Source of the DNA: Neomegalonema perideroedes DSM 15528
Lineage (GTDB): Bacteria > Pseudomonadota > Alphaproteobacteria > Rhodobacterales > Rhodobacteraceae
Direction of reading: 5' to 3'
DNA length: 64,000 nucleotides
Assembly: GCF_000374145.1 (NCBI RefSeq)
Contig: NZ_KB893662.1
Coordinates: 1-64,000, forward strand
Shown here: positions 51,728 to 60,131 of the stretch, one piece after another
Position numbering within the stretch: position 1 is the first letter of the stretch
How the letters are laid out: each line of letters opens with the position of its first letter
The notes under the pieces: model-generated
What the model was told of the DNA's origin: nothing
Database searches by the model: none
Seen by the model: only the letters and a program-made list of their open reading frames with translations
Made by a program: the position numbers and the translations under genes

Positions 51728-52729
51728 ATGGCGACCCATACTTTCTCCTGCATCGACGGGCATACCTGCGGCAATCCGGTGCGGCTGGTCTCGGGCGGCG
51801 GCCCGCGTCTGGAGGGCGCGGACATGATGGAGAAACGCGCCCATTTCCTGCGCGAATTCGACTGGATCCGCACCGGCCTGATGTTCGAGCCGCGCGGCCA
51901 TGACATGATGTCGGGATCCATCCTCTATCCCCCGACGCGCCCCGATTGCGACGTGGCGGTGCTCTTCATCGAGACCTCGGGCTGTCTGCCCATGTGCGGC
52001 CACGGGACTATCGGCACCATCACCATGGGGATCGAGAACGGCCTGATCCAGCCGCGCGCGCCGGGGCGTCTGGCCATCGACGCCCCCGCCGGAAAGGTCG
52101 AAATCGCCTATCGTCAGGAAGGGCGCTACGTCGAGGAGGTGCGGTTGACCAATGTGCCGGGCTTCCTTTACGCCGAGGGCCTGACCGCCGAAGTCGAGGG
52201 CTTGGGCGAAATCGCGGTCGATGTGGCTTATGGCGGGAATTTCTACGCCATCGTCGAGCCGCAGAAGAATTTCCGCGACATGGCCGACTTCACCGCCGGA
52301 GAATTGATCGGCTTTTCGCCCAAACTCCGCAAGGCGCTGAACGACAAATATGAATTCGTCCATCCGGGCGATCCGCGGATCAAGGGGCTGACGCATATTC
52401 TCTGGACCGGCGCCCCCGTGACGCAAGGCGCCCATGCCCGCAATGCGGTCTTCTACGGCGATAAGGCCATCGACCGCTCGCCCTGCGGCACCGGGACTTC
52501 GGCGCGCATGGCGCAGCTCGCCGCCAAGGGCAAGCTCAAGCCCGGCGATGAGTTCCACCACGAATCCATCATCGGATCGATCTTCAAGGGCCGCGTCGAG
52601 GCCGCGACGGAGGTCGCCGGAAAGCCCGCGATCATCCCTTCCATCGCCGGATGGGCGCGGATGACCGGCTATAACACCATCTTCATCGACGACCGCGATC
52701 CCTTCGCGCATGGCTTCGTGGTGAAGTGA
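51728..52729 (+). CDS. hypE: 4-hydroxyproline 2-epimerase
   Basis: Proline-racemase-family enzyme of 333 residues, interconverting trans-4-hydroxy-L-proline and cis-4-hydroxy-D-proline without cofactor. Both catalytic cysteines are present: Cys90 in LPMCGHGTIG and Cys253 in DRSPCGTGTSAR. This pair identifies a true epimerase/racemase, as opposed to the Thr-substituted dehydratases of the family. It starts 4 bp after the oxidase stop and ends the operon, followed by a REP-like hairpin and a terminator. Confidence 0.93.
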   Translation: MATHTFSCIDGHTCGNPVRLVSGGGPRLEGADMMEKRAHFLREFDWIRTGLMFEPRGHDMMSGSILYPPTRPDCDVAVLFIETSGCLPMCGHGTIGTITMGIENGLIQPRAPGRLAIDAPAGKVEIAYRQEGRYVEEVRLTNVPGFLYAEGLTAEVEGLGEIAVDVAYGGNFYAIVEPQKNFRDMADFTAGELIGFSPKLRKALNDKYEFVHPGDPRIKGLTHILWTGAPVTQGAHARNAVFYGDKAIDRSPCGTGTSARMAQLAAKGKLKPGDEFHHESIIGSIFKGRVEAATEVAGKPAIIPSIAGWARMTGYNTIFIDDRDPFAHGFVVK

Positions 52730-52744
52730 AGCCCGTTTTGGGTC

Positions 52745-52787
52745 GCGCAATTCATCCGAAAACCGGTCTCCACTTTTCGGATTGCGC
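52745..52787. repeat. REP-like intergenic palindrome
   Basis: Inner arms ATCCGAAAA (52754-52762) and TTTTCGGAT (52774-52782), with outer arms GCGCA (52745-52749) and TGCGC (52783-52787), form an imperfect cruciform. The look (CCGAAAACCGG...TTTTCGG) resembles dispersed intergenic repeats common in Rhizobiales genomes. No second copy was noticed in the window. Confidence 0.55.
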
Positions 52788-52792
52788 TCACG

Positions 52793-52826
52793 GCCCCCGC
52801 CGATCCGCTCGGCGGGGGCTTTCGTT
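52793..52826. terminator. Terminator between epimerase and M24 peptidase genes
   Basis: Perfect 11-bp stem GCCCCCGCCGA (52793-52803) with TCGGCGGGGGC (52809-52819), loop of 5, then TTTCGTT. It sits between convergent genes. Confidence 0.8.
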
Positions 52827-52831
52827 CTCCC

Positions 52832-53941
52832 TCAGATCACGGTCAATTCGCGGGGGAAGCTGGTCAGAGACCGCGCGCCCTCTTCGGTGACGACCAGATC
52901 ATCCTCGATCCGCACGCCGATCTCGCCTTCGCGATAAAGCCCCGGCTCCAGCGTGAAGACCACGCCCGGCTCCATGGCCTGAAGATTGCCGATCATCACC
53001 TGCGGCGCCTCATGGACCTCCATGCCGAGGCCATGGCCGGTCTTATGCACCACCAGATCCGCGAAGCCCGCCGCGCGCATGACTTCGGTCACGCGGCGGT
53101 CGTAATCATCCATGGTCACGCCGGGGGCGGCGATCTCATGGCCGAGGGCGTTGGCCGCCCGCACGGCCTCGTAGATGTCGCGATGGCGCTGGCTGACCGA
53201 GCCCACGAAGAAGGTGCGGGTGATGTCGGCGTTATAGCCGCCCCAGACCGCGCCGAAATCCACGAGCAAAGCCCCGCCCTTCTCCAGCTTGCGCTCGGCG
53301 CTGACGACGCCATGGCAATCGGCGGCGGCGGCTCCGGCCAGAATGATCGGCTCGAAGGCGAGATCGGCGGCGCCGCGCTCCAGCATCTCCGCGACGAGGC
53401 GGCGCCGGACCTCGGCTTCGGTCATGCCCGCGCCCGTCTGGGCGAGGGTGGCCGCCAGCGCGCTTTCGCTGATCTCGATGGCGCGGCTCAGAGCGGCGAT
53501 CTCGGCGGCGTCCTTATGCAGACGCATGAAGGAGAGCGCGGCGTGGCCGTCGACCACCTCGGCCTTGGGGAAGGCTTTGCGCAGCGCCAGAGCCTCGAAG
53601 AAGCGCATGCGCTGCCCCTCGACGCCGATGCGTCGCGCCGAGAGCTTGGCCGCCACCTCGACGAAGGCCGCGTCATAGCCGTCGGCGTCCTGCCAATAGA
53701 CGGTTTCGACGTCCGGCGCATCCATGCTCCAGCGGCTTTTCTCCAGAAAGGGGATCACCGCATGGCGCGCGCCGTCGCGCGCGACGAAGAGCGCCGTCGG
53801 ACGCTCCATCACGCCGAAGCGCACGCCGGTCAGGAACTGGAAATTCGGCCCCGGAATGAAGGCCGCCGCGTCGAGGCCCTCGCGATCCATGGCTGCGAAG
53901 AGGCGGGCCGTCCGGCCGGCGGAGAGGGCGGAAGGAAGCAT
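52832..53941 (-). CDS. M24-family metallopeptidase (Xaa-Pro dipeptidase/aminopeptidase-like)
   Basis: Pita-bread metallopeptidase of 369 residues with a creatinase-type N-domain. All five metal ligands are visible: Asp228 (LLVDFG), Asp239 (YNADITRTF), His303 (TGHGLGMEVHE), Glu332 (TLEPGLY) and Glu346 (RIEDDLVV). A substrate histidine is likely His210 in ADCHG. Such enzymes cleave bonds next to proline. It lies between the hydroxyproline operon and a divergent peptide transporter, so hydrolysis of proline- or hydroxyproline-containing peptides after uptake is the natural inference. There is no signal peptide, so it is cytoplasmic. Confidence 0.88.
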   Translation of the reverse strand: MLPSALSAGRTARLFAAMDREGLDAAAFIPGPNFQFLTGVRFGVMERPTALFVARDGARHAVIPFLEKSRWSMDAPDVETVYWQDADGYDAAFVEVAAKLSARRIGVEGQRMRFFEALALRKAFPKAEVVDGHAALSFMRLHKDAAEIAALSRAIEISESALAATLAQTGAGMTEAEVRRRLVAEMLERGAADLAFEPIILAGAAAADCHGVVSAERKLEKGGALLVDFGAVWGGYNADITRTFFVGSVSQRHRDIYEAVRAANALGHEIAAPGVTMDDYDRRVTEVMRAAGFADLVVHKTGHGLGMEVHEAPQVMIGNLQAMEPGVVFTLEPGLYREGEIGVRIEDDLVVTEEGARSLTSFPRELTVI

Positions 53942-54293
53942 GAGGTTCTCCTGAAGGAGCGGATTGGGGCGCGCGATCTTCCCTGAACTCCCGGCGGCCT
54001 AGCGGGGAAGCCGGAGCGTTCTTTTCGCGTTCCGGATTGCGGGTAGCGGAAGATATTCCTTGAATACTCTATGTATTTGGCTCAAATTTCAAGAACTGAG
54101 GCGAGATGGAGGCCCGACCCCATCAGCCCAAAAAGCGCCGGGCCTTCAGCCTCCCACTTGGAGGAGGAAGCGGCCGGCCGAAAAAACTTTGGGAGGCGTA
54201 GGACGCGCCTGAACGCTGATCGACCGAACCGGTCGGGCCTTTGGTCCGGCCTCGCAGATCTTTTACGGCAGATCTTTTACGAAGGACGATTCC
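53942..54293. promoter_or_regulatory. Divergent promoter region of the peptidase and peptide transporter
   Basis: This 352-bp stretch has no recognisable gene. Around 54055-54095 the DNA is AT-rich and carries the dyad AATAC-TCTAT-GTATT (54063-54077) inside wider arms CTTGAA (54059-54064) and TTCAAG (54088-54093), a plausible regulator site. Further on are GC-rich stretches with short hairpin potential near 54228-54250, then the tandem repeat noted separately just before the binding-protein gene. Confidence 0.45.
54254..54281 (+). repeat. Perfect 14-bp tandem duplication before the peptide-binding protein gene
   Basis: GCAGATCTTTTACG is repeated twice head to tail (54254-54267 and 54268-54281), ending 12 bp before the ATG at 54294. 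It falls in the 5' leader, right next to the ribosome-binding site (GAAGGA), so it may affect translation or be a recent duplication. Confidence 0.8.
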
Positions 54294-55889
54294 ATGAAAC
54301 GGATGAAGGCGCTTCTGGCCGCCACTGCGATTCTGATCGCGGGCTCCGCCGCCGCTCAGGCGAAGACTCTGGTTTTCTGCAGCGAGGGTTCGCCCGAGGG
54401 CTTCGACCCCGCGCCTTGGACCGCCGGGACCACCCTCGACGCCTCCGCGCGCCCGGTTTATAATCGGCTGATCGAATTCGTGGCGGGCAGCACCGACGTC
54501 GCGCCGGGTCTGGCCGAAAGCTGGGAGACGGCGGAGGACGGCCTCTCGATCACCTTCAAGCTGCGGCCGGGCGTGAAGTTCCAGACGACGCCTTGGTTCA
54601 CGCCCACCCGCGAATTCAACGCGGACGACGTGGTCTTCTCCTTCAAGCGTCAGCTGGATAAGGAAGGCCCCTGGTTCGAATATACGCCGGGCATCTCCTA
54701 TTATTACTTCGACTCGACCGGCATGGCCTCGGGGATCAAGGACATCGTGCGGGTGGACGACCTCACCGTGCGCTTCGATCTGACCCGCCCCGACGTGACT
54801 TTGCTCTCCAGCTTCCCGATGGGCTTCGCCTCGATCCTCTCCAAGGAATACGCCGATCAGCTGGAGGCCGCCGGAACGAAAGAGCGGCTGAACACTCAGC
54901 CGGTCGGCACTGGCCCCTTCACCTTCGTGAATTATCAGCAAGACGCCGTGATCCGCTATGAGGCCTTCGCCGATTATTGGGAAGGCAAGCAGCCGCTGGA
55001 TCAGCTGATTTTCGCCGTCACCACGGATCCGGGCGTGCGTCAGCAGAAGCTGCTCGCGGGCGAATGCGACGTCGTTCCCTATCCCAATCCCGCCGACGTC
55101 CAGAATCTGAAGGATAATCCGAATCTGAAGGTGATGCAGCAGGAAGGCTTCAATATCGGCTTCCTCGCCTATAACACCCAGCAGGCGCCTTTCGACCGTC
55201 CTGAAGTGCGTCGCGCGCTGAACATGGCCATCGACAAACAGGCGATCATCGAAGCGGTGTTTCAGGGAACCGGCGTGGCGGCGGTCAATCCTCTGCCCCC
55301 GACCTCTTGGGGCTATAACGAGGCTCTGACCGACGACCCCTATGATCCCGCCGCCGCGAAGGCCGCGCTGGAGGCCGCCGGAGTCTCGGGTCTGAAGATG
55401 AAGATCTGGGCCATGCCGGTGCAGCGCCCCTATAACCCCAACGCCCGCCGCATGGCCGAGCTGCTTCAGGCCGATTTCGCCGCCGTCGGCGTCGAGGTCG
55501 AGATCGTGTCGATGGAATGGGGCGAATATCTCAGCCAGAGCTCTCGGGTGGACCGCGACGGCGCGGTGCTGCTCGGCTGGACCGGCGACAACGCCGACCC
55601 GGACAACTTCCTCGGCGTTCTGCTCGGCTGCGAGGGCGTGGGCTCCAACAACCGCGCTCAATGGTGCCATCAGCCCTATGAGGATCTGATCCAGAAGGCC
55701 AAGATCACGACGGATCCGGCCGAACGCAAGCGGCTCTATGATGAGGCGCAGGCGATCTTCAAGCAAGAGGCGCCTTGGGCGACCATCGCGCATTCCATCG
55801 TGACCTTGCCGATGCGCTCGAACGTGACCGGCTTCGTGCAGGATCCTCTGGGGCTGCACAGCTTCCAGGGCGTCGACAAGGCCGAGTGA
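54294..55889 (+). CDS. Peptide ABC transporter substrate-binding protein (DppA-like)
   Basis: Family 5 binding protein of 531 residues. A signal peptide ends at AQA near residue 23. It has the DppA opening KTLVFCSEGSPEGFDPAPWT and the GTGPFTFVNYQQDAVIRYEA block. It resembles dipeptide/haem binding proteins. It heads a five-gene operon and is divergent from the M24 peptidase. The ATG at 54294 follows GAAGGACG. A proline- or hydroxyproline-containing dipeptide ligand is inferred only from the surrounding genes. Confidence 0.9.
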   Translation: MKRMKALLAATAILIAGSAAAQAKTLVFCSEGSPEGFDPAPWTAGTTLDASARPVYNRLIEFVAGSTDVAPGLAESWETAEDGLSITFKLRPGVKFQTTPWFTPTREFNADDVVFSFKRQLDKEGPWFEYTPGISYYYFDSTGMASGIKDIVRVDDLTVRFDLTRPDVTLLSSFPMGFASILSKEYADQLEAAGTKERLNTQPVGTGPFTFVNYQQDAVIRYEAFADYWEGKQPLDQLIFAVTTDPGVRQQKLLAGECDVVPYPNPADVQNLKDNPNLKVMQQEGFNIGFLAYNTQQAPFDRPEVRRALNMAIDKQAIIEAVFQGTGVAAVNPLPPTSWGYNEALTDDPYDPAAAKAALEAAGVSGLKMKIWAMPVQRPYNPNARRMAELLQADFAAVGVEVEIVSMEWGEYLSQSSRVDRDGAVLLGWTGDNADPDNFLGVLLGCEGVGSNNRAQWCHQPYEDLIQKAKITTDPAERKRLYDEAQAIFKQEAPWATIAHSIVTLPMRSNVTGFVQDPLGLHSFQGVDKAE

Positions 55890-55910
55890 TCGCAGACTGC
55901 TGATGCAGGA

Positions 55911-55936
55911 GGCGGGTCGTCTGAAGGCGGCCCGCC
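55911..55936 (+). terminator. Weak intercistronic hairpin after the peptide-binding protein gene
   Basis: GGCGGG (55911-55916) can pair with CCCGCC (55931-55936) across a 14-nt loop. It is in the same place relative to its binding-protein gene as the hairpins after chvE and the 47506 gene, but is weaker. Confidence 0.35.
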
Positions 55937-55958
55937 CTCATCTGGAATTGGGGTCTCG

Positions 55959-56966
55959 ATGCTGCTGTTCATTCTCCGGCGCCTGCTGCTGCTCATTCCG
56001 ACCTTTCTCGGGATCACGCTGCTCGCCTTTTTGTTCATCCGCATGCTGCCGGGGGATCCGGTGCTTCTGCTGGCGGGCGAACGCGGCCTTTCGCCGGAGC
56101 GTCATGCGGCGCTTCTCGCGCAATTCGGGTTCGATCAACCGATGTGGCGGCAATACGTCGATTACATCGCGGGATTGTTCCGGGGCGATTTCGGCATCTC
56201 CTTCTCGACCAAGCGTCCGGTGCTTGAGGAGTTCATGGCCCGCTTCCCGGCGACTCTGGAGCTGGCCTTCTGCGCCATTCTTCTGGCGAGCGTCCTCGGG
56301 ATCGCCGCGGGAGTCCTCGCGGCGGTGCGGCGCGGAAGCTGGATCGACCAGCTGACGATGGGAATCGCGCTGGTCGGCTATTCCATGCCGATCTTCTGGT
56401 GGGCTTTGCTGCTGATCATCGCCTTCTCCTCGACGCTGGGTTGGACGCCGGTCTCGGGGCGCATGGGGCTGGCCTATTATTTCCCCGACGTGACGGGATT
56501 CATGCTCATAGACAGTTGGTTGTCCGGGCGTCCGGGGGCCTTCAAATCGGCGGTCATGCATCTCATTCTCCCGACCATCGTGCTGGCGACGATTCCTCTG
56601 GCGGTGATCGCGCGTCAGACCCGCTCGGCCATGCTGGAGGTGCTCGGAGAGGTCTATATGATGACCGCGCGCTCCAAGGGGCTTTCGCCTTTGCGGGTGG
56701 TCGGGCTGCATGCGCTGCGCAACGCCATGATTCCAGTGGTCACGACCATCGGGCTTCAGGTCTCGGTGCTGATGGGCGGCGCGATCCTGACCGAATCCAT
56801 CTTCTCATGGCCGGGGATCGGCAAATGGATGATCGATTCCATCTCCCGCCGCGATTATCAGGTCGTGCAGGGCGGGCTTTTGCTGATCGCTCTGGTGGTG
56901 ATGCTGGTGAATTTGACCGTCGATCTGCTTTATGGGCTGGTCAATCCCCGCGTCCGGCGTCAATGA
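55959..56966 (+). CDS. Peptide ABC transporter permease (DppB-like)
   Basis: Inner membrane permease of 335 residues, starting with FILRRLLLLIPTFLGITLLAF, the usual DppB opening. The coupling loop is VYMMTARSKGLSPLRVVGLHALRNA and the C-terminus is DLLYGLVNPRVRRQ. It is separated by 69 bp from the binding-protein gene and followed closely by the DppC-like gene. It forms half of the peptide channel. Confidence 0.93.
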   Translation: MLLFILRRLLLLIPTFLGITLLAFLFIRMLPGDPVLLLAGERGLSPERHAALLAQFGFDQPMWRQYVDYIAGLFRGDFGISFSTKRPVLEEFMARFPATLELAFCAILLASVLGIAAGVLAAVRRGSWIDQLTMGIALVGYSMPIFWWALLLIIAFSSTLGWTPVSGRMGLAYYFPDVTGFMLIDSWLSGRPGAFKSAVMHLILPTIVLATIPLAVIARQTRSAMLEVLGEVYMMTARSKGLSPLRVVGLHALRNAMIPVVTTIGLQVSVLMGGAILTESIFSWPGIGKWMIDSISRRDYQVVQGGLLLIALVVMLVNLTVDLLYGLVNPRVRRQ

Positions 56967-56976
56967 GGAGGCGCGC

Positions 56977-57867
56977 ATGACCGAATCCGCCGCTTCTCCG
57001 CCGCCGGTCTCTCCGCTTCTGGAGAACTGGCGCTATTTCGCGCGCAGCCGGGGCGCGGTCCTCGGGCTGACGATCTTTCTGGCGATGGTCCTCATGGCGC
57101 TTCTGGCGCCGCTGATCGCGCCCCATGAGCCGAACCTCCAATATCGCGACGCCCTGCTGACTCCGCCCGCATGGACGGAGAAAGGCCGCGCGACTTTCCT
57201 GCTCGGCACCGACGCCGTCGGCCGCGACATCCTTTCGCGGATTCTGCACGGCGCGCGCTATTCTCTGGGGATCGGTCTGGTGGTGGTGAGCATCGCCCTG
57301 ACCTCCGGCGTGGTGATCGGGCTGGCGGCGGGCTATGTCGGCGGCAAGCTCGACGCGCTGATCATGCGGCTGATGGACATCCTGCTGGCCTTTCCCTCGC
57401 TTTTGCTGGCGCTGGTGCTGGTGGCGATCCTCGGGCCGGGGCTGTTCAACGCGATGCTCGCCATCGCGGTGGTTCTGCAGCCCCATTTCGCGCGCCTGAC
57501 CCGCGCCGCCGTCCTCGCCGAGAAGAACCGCGAATATGTGGTCGCGGCCCGCGTCGCCGGGGCGGGACATCTGCGGTTGATGTTCCGGACCATCCTGCCC
57601 AATTGCCTCGGCCCGCTCATCGTTCAGGCGACGCTCTCCTTTTCTCATGCGATCCTCGACGCCGCGGCTCTGGGCTTCCTCGGGATGGGCGCGCAGCCGC
57701 CGACGCCGGAATGGGGCGCCATGCTCGCCGAAGCGCGGGAGTTCATCACCTCCGCTTGGTGGGTGGTGACCATGCCGGGCCTTGCGATTCTGATCACGGT
57801 GATCTCGATCAATCTGATCGGCGACGGGCTGCGCGACACGCTCGACCCGAAACTCAAGCGGAGCTGA
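56977..57867 (+). CDS. Peptide ABC transporter permease (DppC-like)
   Basis: Permease of 296 residues with a cytoplasmic N-terminal tail, then the DppC signature FLLGTDAVGRDILSRILHGA and the coupling loop YVVAARVAGAGHLRLMFR. The ATG at 56977 follows GAGGAGGCGC; an in-frame ATG at 56932 lies inside the previous gene and is not favoured. It is followed 4 bp later by the ATPase. Confidence 0.92.
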   Translation: MTESAASPPPVSPLLENWRYFARSRGAVLGLTIFLAMVLMALLAPLIAPHEPNLQYRDALLTPPAWTEKGRATFLLGTDAVGRDILSRILHGARYSLGIGLVVVSIALTSGVVIGLAAGYVGGKLDALIMRLMDILLAFPSLLLALVLVAILGPGLFNAMLAIAVVLQPHFARLTRAAVLAEKNREYVVAARVAGAGHLRLMFRTILPNCLGPLIVQATLSFSHAILDAAALGFLGMGAQPPTPEWGAMLAEAREFITSAWWVVTMPGLAILITVISINLIGDGLRDTLDPKLKRS

Positions 57868-57871
57868 CCCC

Positions 57872-58708
57872 ATGGCGCTTCTGGAGATCCGCAATCTTTC
57901 GGTGTCCTTTGAAACCACGGCGGGCCGTTTCTTCGCCGTGCAGGGCCTCGACGTCTCCGTCGACGAGGGGGAGGTGCTGGCGGTGGTGGGCGAATCCGGT
58001 TCGGGAAAATCGGTGGCCATGCTGGCGGTGATGGGCCTTTTGCCCGACACGGCGACCGTCTCCGCCGACGCCATGCGCTTCGAGGGCCGCGACCTGCTGG
58101 GCATGACCCCGCGCCAGCGCCGGGCGCTCTCGGGGCGCGACATGGCGATGATCTTTCAGGAGCCGGTGGCGAGCCTGAATCCCTGCTTCACCGTGGGGTT
58201 TCAGATCGTCGAGACGCTGAAGCGCCATACGAAGCTTTCGGGCTCCGCCCGCCGCGCCCGCGCTCTGGAGCTGCTGACCGCCGTGGGCATCCCCGAGCCG
58301 GAACGGCGCTACGCCTCCTATCCGCATCAGATGTCGGGCGGGCAATGCCAGAGGGCGATGATCGCCATCGCCATGGCCTGCTCGCCCAAGCTGCTCATCG
58401 CCGACGAGCCGACCACCGCGCTGGACGTGACGATCCAGAAACAGATTCTCGATCTTCTGCTGAATCTCCAGACGGAGAGCGGCATGGCCCTCGTCCTCAT
58501 CACCCATGACATGGGCGTGGTGGCGGAGACGGCGGACCGGGTGATCGTGCAATATCAGGGGCGGAAGATGGAGGAGGCCGACGCGCTCACGCTCTTTGAG
58601 GCGCCGCGCCATCCCTACACCCGCGCCCTGCTCTCGGCTCTGCCGGAGAACGCCGTGGGCGGACGCTTGCCGACCGTGGCCGTCGGGGATTGGGGAGTCC
58701 GGACATGA
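57872..58708 (+). CDS. Peptide ABC transporter ATP-binding protein (DppD-like)
   Basis: ATPase of 278 residues. Walker A is GESGSGKSV, the signature is [15 protein letters not shown], Walker B is [13 protein letters not shown], and the switch region is [11 protein letters not shown]. The signature has Cys where most members have Arg/Gln (SGGQ-C-QR), a mild variant. It ends shortly after the ALLSALPE motif, so the iron-sulfur C-terminal extension of DppD is missing. It overlaps the DppF-like gene by 4 bp. Confidence 0.92.
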   Translation: MALLEIRNLSVSFETTAGRFFAVQGLDVSVDEGEVLAVVGESGSGKSVAMLAVMGLLPDTATVSADAMRFEGRDLLGMTPRQRRALSGRDMAMIFQEPVASLNPCFTVGFQIVETLKRHTKLSGSARRARALELLTAVGIPEPERRYASYPHQMSGGQCQRAMIAIAMACSPKLLIADEPTTALDVTIQKQILDLLLNLQTESGMALVLITHDMGVVAETADRVIVQYQGRKMEEADALTLFEAPRHPYTRALLSALPENAVGGRLPTVAVGDWGVRT

Positions 58709-59553
58709 GCGCGCCCATGAGCCCCCCTGTGCTGGAGACCCGCGCCGTCACGCGGGATTATGAAACCGGCGGCTTCCCGAGGCCCCGCAAGACGATCCGC
58801 GCTTTGAAGGGCGTGGATCTTCAGGTGAGGCGCGGCCGGACTCTGGCGGTGGTCGGGGAATCGGGCTGCGGGAAATCCACGCTGGCGCGGATCATCACCC
58901 TGATCGACGCCCCCAGCTCGGGCGAAGTGCTGATCGACGGCCAGCCTGTGGATCTCCGCGCGGGGCTGAGCCGCGAGATGCGCCGCAAGGTGCGGATCGT
59001 CTTTCAAAATCCCTATGGCTCGCTGAATCCGCGCCAGAAGATCGGCGACGTGCTGGAGGAGCCGCTCCTCCTCTCGACCAGCCTTTCGGCCCCCGAACGG
59101 CGCGAGAAGGCGTTGGCGATGCTGGCGCGCGTGGGGCTGAAGCCCGAGCACGCCAATCGCTATCCGCATATGTTCTCCGGCGGACAGCGCCAGCGCGTCG
59201 CCATCGCCCGGGCGCTGATGGTCAATCCGGATCTGCTGGTGCTGGACGAACCGGTCTCCGCTCTGGATCTGTCGGTGCAGGCCCAGATTCTGAACCTCCT
59301 TCAGGATCTTCAGGAGGAGTTCGGCCTCACCTACGTCTTCATCAGCCATGATCTTTCAGTCGTGCGCCATGTCGCCGACGAGGTGATGGTGATGCGTCTG
59401 GGCGAGGTGGTGGAATATCGCTCCCGCGACGAGATATTCGCCGCGCCGGAGCATCCTTATACGCGGACGCTCTTCGCCGCGACGCCGAAAATCGATCTTG
59501 AGCGCATCCGCGCGCGGTTGGCGGCCAAGGCGTCCCGCGCGCGGGGAGCTTAG
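58705..59553 (+). CDS. Peptide ABC transporter ATP-binding protein (DppF-like)
   Basis: Second ATPase of the importer, 282 residues. Walker A is GESGCGKST, the signature is FSGGQRQRVAIARAL, Walker B is LLVLDEPVSALDL, and the switch region is YVFISHDLSVV. The C-terminal HPYTRTLFAATPK segment is typical of OppF/DppF. The ATG at 58705 gives an ATGA overlap with the upstream ATPase. Its stop overlaps the end of the convergent Sco gene by 4 bp. Confidence 0.93.
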   Translation: MSAPMSPPVLETRAVTRDYETGGFPRPRKTIRALKGVDLQVRRGRTLAVVGESGCGKSTLARIITLIDAPSSGEVLIDGQPVDLRAGLSREMRRKVRIVFQNPYGSLNPRQKIGDVLEEPLLLSTSLSAPERREKALAMLARVGLKPEHANRYPHMFSGGQRQRVAIARALMVNPDLLVLDEPVSALDLSVQAQILNLLQDLQEEFGLTYVFISHDLSVVRHVADEVMVMRLGEVVEYRSRDEIFAAPEHPYTRTLFAATPKIDLERIRARLAAKASRARGA

Positions 59554-60131
59554 AGGGCCTTCAGCTTTGCGGCCGCCTCCTCCGCCGGAGTCTGCCAGGG
59601 GATGGTTCCGACGAAGCGGCCTTCTTTGGAGAACATCAGGATCGAAGAGCTGTGATCCATGGCGTAATCTCCGTTGGCGTCCGTCGGGCCTTTGCTGGCG
59701 AAGACGCGAAAGGACCGCAAAGCCGTTTCGATCTCCGGGCGGGGGCCGGTCACGCCTTGGGCGCCGGGCAGCCAGCCGACATAGGCCTTCAGCACCTCCG
59801 GCGTGTCGCGCTCGGGATCGACGGTGATGAAGAAGGTGCGGATCTCCTTCCCGGTCGCCTCCTGCCAGTCGGAGATGTCGGCGAGGGTGGTCGGGCAGAC
59901 GTCGGGGCAATGGGTGAAGCCGAAGAAGACCAGAGAAGGCGCGCCGATCAGATCGGCCTCGGTGAAGGGGCGGCCCTCATGGGTCGTGAGCCGATAGGCG
60001 CCGCGCCCGAGTTCGTCGGCGGAGAGGAGCTGGCCCTTAGGCGCCGCGAACCAGACCCAGACCACGGCGGCGAGAGCCAGAACCCAGAGCCCGATGGTCA
60101 ATGTGCGGAAAAGCGGATTGCGCATCTTCAC
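59550..60131 (-). CDS. SCO1/SenC/PrrC-family copper chaperone, second tandem copy
   Basis: Membrane-anchored thioredoxin-fold protein of 193 residues that delivers copper to the CuA site of cytochrome c oxidase or keeps its cysteines reduced. One N-terminal transmembrane helix (about 12-30) is followed by a periplasmic domain with CPDVC (Cys75, Cys79) and the third ligand His160 (YAMDHSSS). It overlaps the upstream paralogue by 4 bp. The two share FFGFTH-CPDVCPTTLADI and many nearby residues, so they are a tandem duplication. Confidence 0.92.
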   Translation of the reverse strand: MKMRNPLFRTLTIGLWVLALAAVVWVWFAAPKGQLLSADELGRGAYRLTTHEGRPFTEADLIGAPSLVFFGFTHCPDVCPTTLADISDWQEATGKEIRTFFITVDPERDTPEVLKAYVGWLPGAQGVTGPRPEIETALRSFRVFASKGPTDANGDYAMDHSSSILMFSKEGRFVGTIPWQTPAEEAAAKLKAL

